From Kutzneria viridogrisea (GTDB lineage: Bacteria > Actinomycetota > Actinomycetes > Mycobacteriales > Pseudonocardiaceae): a stretch of DNA of 64,000 nucleotides. Both the position numbers and the translations under genes were made by a program. Of the stretch, positions 55,670 through 64,000 are shown in pieces. Under the pieces are notes generated by a model. The model saw only the letters and a list, made by a program, of their open reading frames with translations, was not told where the DNA came from and made no database searches. The DNA lies in contig JACJID010000007.1 in the NCBI GenBank assembly GCA_014138725.1, positions 186,001 through 250,000 on the forward strand, read 5' to 3'. Within the stretch, counting starts at the first letter, position 1; each line of letters begins with the position of its first letter.

Positions 55670-57298
55670 ATGGCCACAGATGGCCACAGCGGCGACGCGG
55701 CATGGTGCCACAACCGGGCGCGCGAGCTCCGCGCGAAGGGGTTCACCTGGGCTCAGGTCGTGGACGTGCTCGCACTGGACCGCAAGGCCAGCCCGCTGCG
55801 GCTGCACCGGCTCGCGCACAACCGCAGTGGCACCGACGTGGTGGACGAGATCAACCAGCGCGATCCGGCCAACACCGCGGCCCTGCGCGTGCAGCGCCTC
55901 TACGACTACGAGATGTGGCCGGACGGCGGGCGCAGGCCCTCGGTGTGGACCCTGCCGGTGCTGGCCAGGATCTACCAGACCTCGGCCCGCAGGCTGATCA
56001 CCGACGCCGTCTACGCCAGCTACGGCCCCGCCGACCAGGGCAACCTGGACGCCGCCGACTTCAGCCACCTCGACGCCAACCACCCGCGCCGGGCCGCCGC
56101 CCCGCCCGCGGAGCCCGCCAGGCAGGGCGGCGAGGACGAGTCGGCCCGGCGGCCGTGGCTGGGCCCGGGGCAGGCGGCCGAGTCCGACGAGGTCACCCGG
56201 CTGGCCAGCTCGACCAGCGAGGACTCGGTCGCACTGTTCCGCGCGGTCGTCCAGCTGGAGACCGAGCCGCAGCGGCAGGAGACGCTGTTCCGGCTCGCCC
56301 TGGGCATGGGCGGCGTCTCGGGGCTGCCGCTGGTGCACAAGCTCAGCCCGGAGGAACGGGACCGGCTGGCCGGGGTGACCCTGGATCCGAGGCGGGCCGA
56401 CGCGAGCACCGTGCAGATCTTCAAGAAGCTCACCGAGATGTGCCGCCACCTCGACGACGCGCGCGGGCCGGAGACGGTGATCAGGGCCATGCTGCACTAC
56501 CGGGCGCTGGTCGCGGAGATGCTGCGTGACGCGGCCCGCACCAGCCTGTGGCAGAGCCTGGTGCGGGTCTACGCGGAGCTGTCCCAGTTCACCGGGTGGC
56601 TGCTCTACGACGTCGGGCACTACGCCGCCGCCAACCGGCACTTCCAGGAGGGACTGGCTGCCGCGCAGGAGGTGCGCGACATCGGCACGGTCACCTACAT
56701 CCACTGCTGCCTGACCCACATGGCCTGCTTCCGAGGCGAGATCCCGACCGCGCTGGACCACGCCTTCGCCGCGCGCGGGTGGGCGAGCCAGTCGGGCAGC
56801 CCGCTGCTGGCCTCCTACACCGAGCAGATGGCGGCGTGGGCCTACTCCCTGGAGGGCTGGGAAGTGCCCACCGCGAAGGCCATGCTGCGGGCGCAGAAGC
56901 TGCTGCCCGACACCCTGGGCGAGGCCGACCCGCCCTACCTGTACTTCGTCGACCGTGGGTTCACCGTCGGGTTCGGCGTGGGCTGCTGGCTGCGCCTGGA
57001 CCGGACCAAGCGGGCGCTGGTGGAGTCGGCGGACGCCATCGCGCTGACCGACCCGCTGCTGGCCCGCAACCGCGGGTTCCGGCTGCTGGACCGGGCGGGC
57101 GCGCTGATCGCTCAGCGGGAGCTCCCGGAGGCGGCCACGGTGGCCCTGGAGATCGCCGACCTCGCGGCCCGGCACAGTTCGGCCCGGCTGAGCAGGTGGC
57201 TGCGGAACCTGCGCGACCAGATGCAGCCGTGGGCGACCCTGCCGGAGGTGCAGCTGCTCGACGAGCACATCGCCGCACAGCGCCAGGCGGCCTGGTGA
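55670..57298 (+). CDS. Large XRE/TPR-type regulator
   Basis: 542 residues. The N-terminal ~110 residues are HTH-like (ARELRAKGFTWAQVVDVLALD, later LPVLARIYQTSARRLI), followed by a long helical region with TPR-like repeats. It probably senses a ligand or peptide and regulates the operon that starts at its own stop: the amidohydrolase GTG overlaps its TGA. ATG at 55670, GGGGGCAG upstream. Confidence 0.75.
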   Translation: MATDGHSGDAAWCHNRARELRAKGFTWAQVVDVLALDRKASPLRLHRLAHNRSGTDVVDEINQRDPANTAALRVQRLYDYEMWPDGGRRPSVWTLPVLARIYQTSARRLITDAVYASYGPADQGNLDAADFSHLDANHPRRAAAPPAEPARQGGEDESARRPWLGPGQAAESDEVTRLASSTSEDSVALFRAVVQLETEPQRQETLFRLALGMGGVSGLPLVHKLSPEERDRLAGVTLDPRRADASTVQIFKKLTEMCRHLDDARGPETVIRAMLHYRALVAEMLRDAARTSLWQSLVRVYAELSQFTGWLLYDVGHYAAANRHFQEGLAAAQEVRDIGTVTYIHCCLTHMACFRGEIPTALDHAFAARGWASQSGSPLLASYTEQMAAWAYSLEGWEVPTAKAMLRAQKLLPDTLGEADPPYLYFVDRGFTVGFGVGCWLRLDRTKRALVESADAIALTDPLLARNRGFRLLDRAGALIAQRELPEAATVALEIADLAARHSSARLSRWLRNLRDQMQPWATLPEVQLLDEHIAAQRQAAW

Positions 57299-58554
57299 GC
57301 GCGGGGGCACTGCTGCTCAGCGGGGCGCGGCTGGCCGGTGGGGCGTTGGGTGACGTGCTGCTTACCGACGGCCGGATCGCGGCGGTGGGCGAACCGGGCA
57401 GCCTGCCCGCGACCGCCCAGCGGCTGGATCTGAGCGGCTACCTGCTGCTGCCCGCCCCGGCCGAGCCGCACGCCCACCTGGACAAGGCGTTGACCCTGAC
57501 CGCGGCGCCCAATCCGAGCGGGGACCTGGCCGGGGCCATCGAGGCGTGGCAGCGCTACAGCCCGACGATGCGGCACGAGGACATCGTGGCCAGGGCGACC
57601 GAGGCCGTGCTGCTGTCGCTGTCGCACGGGGCCACGGCGGTGCGCAGCCACGTGGACGTCAACTCCGGGGTCGGGCTGAAGTGCCTGGAAGCGCTGCTGG
57701 CCGTGCGCGAGGCGGTGCGCGGGCAACTGGACCTGCAACTGGTCGCGCTCACCGGGATACCGATGACCGGCGCTGCCGGGGCGGACAACCTCGCCCTGCT
57801 GCGCGGTGCGCTGGAACTGGGCGCCGACGTGGTCGGTGCGTGCCCCTACCTGGACCCGGACCCCGAGCAGTGCCACCGGATCTGCCTTGAGCTGGCGGCC
57901 GAGTTCGGCGTCCCGATCGACCTGCACACCGACGAGACGATCGACCCGCAGGTGCTGACCCTGCCCTACTTCGCCGAGCTCGTGGCCCGCACCGGGTTCC
58001 CGCACGGCGCGACCGCAAGCCACTGCGTGAGCCTGGGTGTGCAGCCTCCGGAGGTCGCCCAGGACGTGGCCGAACGGGTGGCCGCCGCCGGGATCGCCGT
58101 GGTGTGCCTGCCGCAGACCAACCTGTACCTGCAGGCGCGGGCGTGTCCGTCGGCTCCACCGCGCGGGCTGACCGCGCTGCGCGCGCTGCTGGCCGCCGGG
58201 GCGACCGTGGCCGGTGGCGGGGACAACGTGCAGGACCCGTTCAACCAGGCCGGTCGCGGGGATCCACTGGAGACGGCCTCCCTGCTGGTCACGGCCGGGC
58301 ATCTGCTCCCGGAACAGGCCTACGCGGCGATCAGCACGGCGGCGCGGGCGGCGATGGGCCTGCCGGAGGTGCGGGTGGCCGCCGGGTTCCCGGCCGAGCT
58401 GATGGCGATCCGGGCCAGCACGGTCGGCGAGGCGGTGGCCGGGGCGAGCCCGGACCGGATCGTGCTGCACCGGGGCCGGGTGGTCGGCCGGACCTCGGTA
58501 CGGCGGGAATTCCCCCTGCTCAGGACAGACGAACTGTTGGCGGAGAACGGATGA
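57295..58554 (+). CDS. Amidohydrolase, cytosine-deaminase-like
   Basis: 419 residues, metal-dependent amidohydrolase fold. An N-terminal beta part leads to PAPAEPHAHLDKAL (HxH metal site at about 61-63), a DLHTDE motif (His), SHCVSLG (second His) and GGGDNVQDPF (Asp). This matches the cytosine deaminase/N-isopropylammelide amidohydrolase group that removes amino groups from heterocycles. It is coupled with the regulator upstream and the ABC genes downstream, so it likely processes the imported compound. Confidence 0.83.
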   Translation: MSAGALLLSGARLAGGALGDVLLTDGRIAAVGEPGSLPATAQRLDLSGYLLLPAPAEPHAHLDKALTLTAAPNPSGDLAGAIEAWQRYSPTMRHEDIVARATEAVLLSLSHGATAVRSHVDVNSGVGLKCLEALLAVREAVRGQLDLQLVALTGIPMTGAAGADNLALLRGALELGADVVGACPYLDPDPEQCHRICLELAAEFGVPIDLHTDETIDPQVLTLPYFAELVARTGFPHGATASHCVSLGVQPPEVAQDVAERVAAAGIAVVCLPQTNLYLQARACPSAPPRGLTALRALLAAGATVAGGGDNVQDPFNQAGRGDPLETASLLVTAGHLLPEQAYAAISTAARAAMGLPEVRVAAGFPAELMAIRASTVGEAVAGASPDRIVLHRGRVVGRTSVRREFPLLRTDELLAENG

Positions 58555-59291
58555 CGGCCGAACCGCTGCTGCGGCTTGCCGAGGTCGGGATGCGGTTCGC
58601 GGACGGCACGGCGGCACTGCACGAGGTGGACCTCGAGGTCTCGGCGGGCCAGTTCCTCGCCGTGGTCGGCCCCTCCGGCTGCGGCAAGAGCACGCTGCTG
58701 CGGCTGGCGGCCGGGCTGGCCAAACCGTCCTCCGGCGCGGTGCTGCGGCGTACCGACGAGGTGGCCTACGTCTTCCAGGACCCGGCGCTGCTGCCGTGGC
58801 GCACGGTGCGCGCCAACGTGGAACTGGCCGCCGAGTTGCGCGGCCTGCCCAAGCCGGAGCGCCGCCGTCTCGCCGCGCAGGCAATCGAACTGGTTGGACT
58901 GGAACAGTTCGCCGGGCACCGGCCTGGCGCGCTGTCGGGCGGCATGCGGATGCGGGTGTCGCTGGCCCGGTCGCTGACCCTGCGCCCGGAGCTGTTCCTG
59001 TTCGACGAGCCCTTCGGCGCGCTCGACGAGATCAGCCGGGAACGGTTGGGCGACGAGGTGGCCAAGCTGTTCGGCGCCCGCGGGTTCGGCGCGGTGTTCG
59101 TCACGCACTCGGTGACCGAGGCGGTGTTCCTGTCCACCAGGGTCATCGTGCTCTCGGGCAGGCCCGGCCGGGTGGTCGGCGACTTCCCGGTGCCCTTCGA
59201 CTACCCCAGGCCGCCCGAACTGCGCTTCGACGAGCGGTTCGCACACCTGGCCGGTGCGGTCTCGGCCTGCCTGCGCGGGGAGGCGGCATGA
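58551..59291 (+). CDS. ABC transporter ATP-binding protein (nitrate/sulfonate/taurine type)
   Basis: 246 residues. Walker A GPSGCGKST (41-49), Q-loop FQDPALLPWRT, signature LSGGMRMRVSLARSL (the usual Gln is Met) and Walker B LFLFDEPFGALD. It powers the permease encoded next. ATGA overlap with the amidohydrolase and with the permease. Confidence 0.93.
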   Translation: MTAEPLLRLAEVGMRFADGTAALHEVDLEVSAGQFLAVVGPSGCGKSTLLRLAAGLAKPSSGAVLRRTDEVAYVFQDPALLPWRTVRANVELAAELRGLPKPERRRLAAQAIELVGLEQFAGHRPGALSGGMRMRVSLARSLTLRPELFLFDEPFGALDEISRERLGDEVAKLFGARGFGAVFVTHSVTEAVFLSTRVIVLSGRPGRVVGDFPVPFDYPRPPELRFDERFAHLAGAVSACLRGEAA

Positions 59292-60082
59292 GCCGGGTGC
59301 GCAGGTACGCCCCGCCACTGGTGGTGCTCCTGCTCGTGCTCGCGGCCTGGTACGCCGTCAGCTACCTCGGGCTGAGCCCGGAGCGCCGGTTCCTGCTGCC
59401 ACCTCCGGACGAGGTGCTGCGGGTGGGACTGCTGGACCCGGACAACCTGGCGCCGCTGCTGGACGGCCTGGCGCTGTCGGCCGAGGTGGCCATGATCGGG
59501 CTGGTGCTGGCCTTCGTGCTCGGCGTGGCGGCGGCGGTGGCGATGAGCCAGGCGCGCTGGGTGGAGCGGTCGCTGTACCCGTACGCCGTGGTGTTGCAGA
59601 CGATCCCGATCCTGGCCCTGGTGCCGCTGTTCGGCTTCTGGTTCGGTTTCGGCCTGCCCAGCCGGATCCTGGTGTGCGTGCTGATCGCGCTGTTCCCGCT
59701 GATCGCCAACACGCTGCACGGCCTGCGGTCGGCCGAGCGCGTGCACCACGACCTGTTCACCCTCTACGGCGCTGGTCGGCTGACCCGGCTGTGGAAACTG
59801 CAACTGCCCGGCGCGCTGCCCTCGATCTTCACCGGGCTGCGGGTGTCGGCCGGGCTGTCGGTGGTCGGCGCCGTGGTCGGGGACTTCTTCTTCAAACAGG
59901 GCGAGCCCGGTATCGGGATGCTCATCGACCTGTACCGGGCCAACCTCCAGTCCGAGCAGATGTTCGCCGCGGTGCTGCTGGCCTCAGGGTTCGGCGTCCT
60001 GGTGTTCTGGGCGTTCGGCCTGCTGGCCCGGCGGGTGGCGGGCAGCTGGCACGAATCGGTCGCGGACTCGCCGGACAGGTGA
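59288..60082 (+). CDS. ABC transporter permease (SsuC/TauC-like)
   Basis: 264 residues, about six helices, with the inner-membrane EAA-type loop (LYGAGRLTRLWKLQLPGALPSIFTGLR, near 160-186) that contacts the ATPase. Forms the channel of the importer with the preceding ATPase and the following binding lipoprotein. Confidence 0.93.
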   Translation: MSRVRRYAPPLVVLLLVLAAWYAVSYLGLSPERRFLLPPPDEVLRVGLLDPDNLAPLLDGLALSAEVAMIGLVLAFVLGVAAAVAMSQARWVERSLYPYAVVLQTIPILALVPLFGFWFGFGLPSRILVCVLIALFPLIANTLHGLRSAERVHHDLFTLYGAGRLTRLWKLQLPGALPSIFTGLRVSAGLSVVGAVVGDFFFKQGEPGIGMLIDLYRANLQSEQMFAAVLLASGFGVLVFWAFGLLARRVAGSWHESVADSPDR

Positions 60083-60100
60083 CCACAGACAAGGAGATCG

Positions 60101-61279
60101 ATGTTCAACGCTCACCGCGGTAGCCGGCTGGCCCTGGCCACGGTCGGCGCCGTGGCCGCGCTGGCCCTGGGTGCCTGTGGCGGCGGCGGCGCCACCGGCA
60201 CCGCCACCGCGTTACCGGCGGCCCCGGACGGGCCGTTACGGCTCAAGGGGGCCTGCCCGGACACGGTGGTCATCCAGACCGACTGGTCGCCGGAGGCCGA
60301 GCACGGCGGCCTCTACCAGTTGCTGGGACCGGACCCGACCGTGGACTCCGAGCACAAGCGGGTCACCGGCACGTTGGCCGCGCAGGGCCAGGACACCGGG
60401 GTCCGGGTGCAGATCCGCGCGGGTGGCCCGGCGATCGGGTTCCAGACCGTCAGCTCGCAGCTGTACCTGGACCAGTCCATCACCCTCGGCCAGGTGGTCA
60501 CCGACGAGTCGGTCAGCCTGTCGGCAGGACAGCCGACCACCGCCGTGCTCGCCACGCTGGACCTGTCCCCGCAGATGATCATGTGGGATCCGGCCGCGCA
60601 CCCGGACTGGCACAGCATCGCCGACATCGGCCGCACCGACACCAAGGTGCTGTACTTCCAGACCTCCACCTACATGCAGTACCTGCTCGGCGCGGGCGTC
60701 CTGCGCCGAGGTCAGGTCGACGGCAGCTACGACGGCTCGCCCTCGACCTTCGTGGCCGAGGGCGGCAAGATCGCCCAGCAGGGCTTCGCCACCAACGAGC
60801 CGTACCTCTACCAGGAGAAGCTGGCGCAGTGGCACAAGCCGGTGAAGTTCCAGCTGGTCAGTGAAACCGGCTACCCGGTCTACCCGGCGCTGTCGATCCG
60901 GTCGGCGCAGAAGGCGGCGCAGGCGCCCTGCCTGCGCAAGCTGGTACCGATCATCCAGCGCGCCCAGGTGGACTACCTGCGCTCACCCGAGGCCGCCAAC
61001 AAGCTGATCACCAGCCTGTCCGCCAAGTACAACCTCGGGCAGAGCTACACCGCGGCGCAGGCCAAGTTCAGCGTCGAACAGCAACTCGCGCTGCACATCG
61101 CGGGCAACCAGCCGGGCACCAGGACGCTCGGCGGGTTCGACCAGGCCCGCCTGCAACGGGTCATCGACATCCTGCGGCCGATCCTGGCCGCGCAGGGCAA
61201 GGCGCTCGGACCGGGTCTGGGCCCCGCCGAGATCGCGACATCCGAGTTCATCGATCCGAGTATCGGGCTGGCTCCGTGA
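60101..61279 (+). CDS. Substrate-binding lipoprotein of the ABC importer
   Basis: 392 residues. Lipoprotein signal ending in ALGAC (Cys near 25), then the nitrate/sulfonate-type binding fold starting VVIQTDWSPEAEHGG. In this operon it would catch a nitrogen-containing small molecule; the ligand cannot be read from the sequence. GAGAT precedes the ATG. Confidence 0.88.
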   Translation: MFNAHRGSRLALATVGAVAALALGACGGGGATGTATALPAAPDGPLRLKGACPDTVVIQTDWSPEAEHGGLYQLLGPDPTVDSEHKRVTGTLAAQGQDTGVRVQIRAGGPAIGFQTVSSQLYLDQSITLGQVVTDESVSLSAGQPTTAVLATLDLSPQMIMWDPAAHPDWHSIADIGRTDTKVLYFQTSTYMQYLLGAGVLRRGQVDGSYDGSPSTFVAEGGKIAQQGFATNEPYLYQEKLAQWHKPVKFQLVSETGYPVYPALSIRSAQKAAQAPCLRKLVPIIQRAQVDYLRSPEAANKLITSLSAKYNLGQSYTAAQAKFSVEQQLALHIAGNQPGTRTLGGFDQARLQRVIDILRPILAAQGKALGPGLGPAEIATSEFIDPSIGLAP

Positions 61280-61287
61280 GGCGTGCC

Positions 61288-62607
61288 ATGACAGAAGAAG
61301 CCGTGCGGACCTCCTCCGCGCTGACCGCACTGGTCGCGGACCTGACGAGCGCGCTGGGCGCCGAGGCCGTGACCGAGGAACCGGCCGCCCGCAAGGTGGC
61401 CTCGACCGACTGGGCGCACATGTCGCCCATCCTGGCCGCCCGGCTGCCCGCCGGTCTGGCCGACGTGGTGGCCTATCCGGCCGACCCCGAGCAGATCGCC
61501 ACCGCCGTGCACCTGGCCCACCAGCACGGGATCCCGGTGACCCCGCGGGGCCAGGGCACCGGCAACTACGGGCAGGGCATCCCGCTGTGCGACGGGCTGG
61601 TTGTGGACACCAGCCGGTGCAACCGGGTGCTGGAGGTGGGCGAGGGCTGGGTGCACGCCGAGGCGGGCACCTCGTTCGTCGCCATCGAGTCCGCCGCCCG
61701 CAAGCAGGACCAGGAGATCGCTATCCTGCCGTCCACTGTGGGCAGTGCGATCGGCGGCTTCCTGGCCGGTGGGTCCGGCGGCACCGGGTCGATCGAGAAC
61801 GGCTTCATCTGGGACGACTACGTGAGCGAGCTGCGGATCGCGGCCTGCACCGACCGTCCCGAGCTGGTCACCGTGCGGGGCGCCGACTGCCGACCGCACC
61901 TGCACGCCTACGGGGTGACCGGGGTGATCGCCACCGCCACCGTGCGCCTGGTGCCCCGGCGGGACTGGATCGGGCTGCTCGCCTCGTTCGGGGACGAGGC
62001 GAGCGCGGTGGCCGCGGGCCGTGAGCTGATGCGGCTGGATCCGTTGCCCCGCATCCTCTCGGTGGACGAACCGGCTGTGGTGGCCACCTTCCCGGCCGAT
62101 CCGGCGATCCCGCTCGGCCGGTTCAGCGTGCGCGCGGTGATCGACCGGCCCACCGAGACGGCCGCCCGCGCCGCCGTCACCGCGCACGGCGGGGTCGTCG
62201 AGGACGTGCGCGGCAACGGTGCCGCCTACCTGGCCTCGTTGTCGTTCAACCACATCACGCACCGGGCACGCAAGGCCCGGCCGGAGCTGTGCCACCTGCA
62301 GATCGCCGGGGACGCCATGATCACCCGCGGCGAGGAGCTGCGCGCGCTGCTGCCGGACACCATGGTGCACCTGGACGGGTTCACCATGGACCGGGCCGAG
62401 GGGCCGACCTTCGCGGGCATGCTGCTGTGCCGGTTCGAGAGCGCCGAGAAGCTGTACGCGGGCATCGAGCGGATGCGCGAACTCGGTGTGCAGGTCGACG
62501 ACCCGCACACCTGGCTGCTGGGCGGGGACCTGACCGCCACCAGGGCGGCTGCCCGCCGCTTCGATCCGGCCGGCCTGCTCAACCCCGGCAAACTGCCGTC
62601 GGAGTAG
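61288..62607 (+). CDS. FAD-linked oxidase (GlcD/VAO type)
   Basis: 439 residues. PCMH-type FAD domain: PRGQGTGNYGQGIPLCDGLVVDT (about 85-107), an STVGSAIGGFLAGGSGGTGS loop, and a C-terminal cap ending FDPAGLLNPGKL. Oxidises a hydroxy acid, or a ring, to its oxo form. ATG at 61288 with GAGG upstream; GTG at 61276 overlapping the lipoprotein stop is also possible. Last gene of the operon, likely acting on the amidohydrolase product. Confidence 0.86.
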   Translation: MTEEAVRTSSALTALVADLTSALGAEAVTEEPAARKVASTDWAHMSPILAARLPAGLADVVAYPADPEQIATAVHLAHQHGIPVTPRGQGTGNYGQGIPLCDGLVVDTSRCNRVLEVGEGWVHAEAGTSFVAIESAARKQDQEIAILPSTVGSAIGGFLAGGSGGTGSIENGFIWDDYVSELRIAACTDRPELVTVRGADCRPHLHAYGVTGVIATATVRLVPRRDWIGLLASFGDEASAVAAGRELMRLDPLPRILSVDEPAVVATFPADPAIPLGRFSVRAVIDRPTETAARAAVTAHGGVVEDVRGNGAAYLASLSFNHITHRARKARPELCHLQIAGDAMITRGEELRALLPDTMVHLDGFTMDRAEGPTFAGMLLCRFESAEKLYAGIERMRELGVQVDDPHTWLLGGDLTATRAAARRFDPAGLLNPGKLPSE

Positions 62608-62647
62608 CAGACCGCGAGGTGCGGACCGGCGGGCAGCCGGGCCTGGG

Positions 62648-64000
<1,353 letters not shown>

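Overview
The window is uniformly GC-rich, with G/C-dominated third codon positions, many GTG starts and start/stop-overlapped operons. It also encodes streptogrisin-type and subtilisin-type secreted proteases, WXG100-like proteins, an ECF42 sigma/DGPF pair and TPR-bearing XRE regulators. Together these point to a filamentous actinomycete, most plausibly of the family Pseudonocardiaceae (inference). No rRNA, tRNA, CRISPR array, transposase or phage gene was recognised. The region reads as accessory chromosomal DNA dominated by secondary metabolism, regulation and secretion.

Layout. 1-6.3 kb: a reverse-strand fusion of an MGDG-synthase-type glycosyltransferase with a wax ester/diacylglycerol acyltransferase, cut by the window edge; divergent from it a compact DXP synthase, a HesB-like protein, an HhH-GPD protein and a methyltransferase. 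6.4-12.6 kb: a nucleotidyltransferase, a DHA2 drug exporter with a hairpin over its ribosome site, a VOC protein, a predicted secreted toxin/immunity pair, and an AraC/VOC pair. 13.1-21.5 kb: a five-gene polyketide locus with a FAS-I/SAT-like acyltransferase, a FabD-like acyltransferase, an AT-less KS-KR-ACP synthase, a MATE exporter and a free condensation-like enzyme. 21.6-24.0 kb: an operon of an amidase with a WXG-like N-terminus, two small membrane proteins and a small WXG-like protein.

24.3-30.8 kb: a secreted SH3-like protein, two FAD monooxygenases each divergent from a regulator (Lrp/AsnC, TetR), and the ECF42/DGPF pair. 31-43 kb: three secreted serine proteases, a large LuxR-type ATPase regulator, a Tat-exported PHP hydrolase, and a LysR-controlled pair of NAD(P)-binding proteins. 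43-50 kb: a FAD/NAD(P)-binding enzyme coupled to an MFS exporter, GntR, a possible 48-residue peptide gene, a P5C-reductase-like protein, PadR with two DUF1048 genes, and an epoxide-hydrolase-like protein. 50-55.5 kb: a macrolide-type glycosyltransferase, an FMN alpha-hydroxy-acid oxidase, an XRE regulator, and a Prim-Pol-like gene with a small partner. 55.7-62.6 kb: a TPR regulator translationally coupled to an amidohydrolase, a complete ABC importer and a FAD-linked oxidase, apparently a regulated uptake and catabolism operon. 62.6-64 kb: the C-terminal part of a UvrA-like ABC ATPase.

The most distinctive systems are the split-acyltransferase polyketide locus, the glycosyltransferase/acyltransferase fusion, the WXG-amidase operon and the regulator-led uptake operon. 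All functions are read from sequence motifs; no database search was run.
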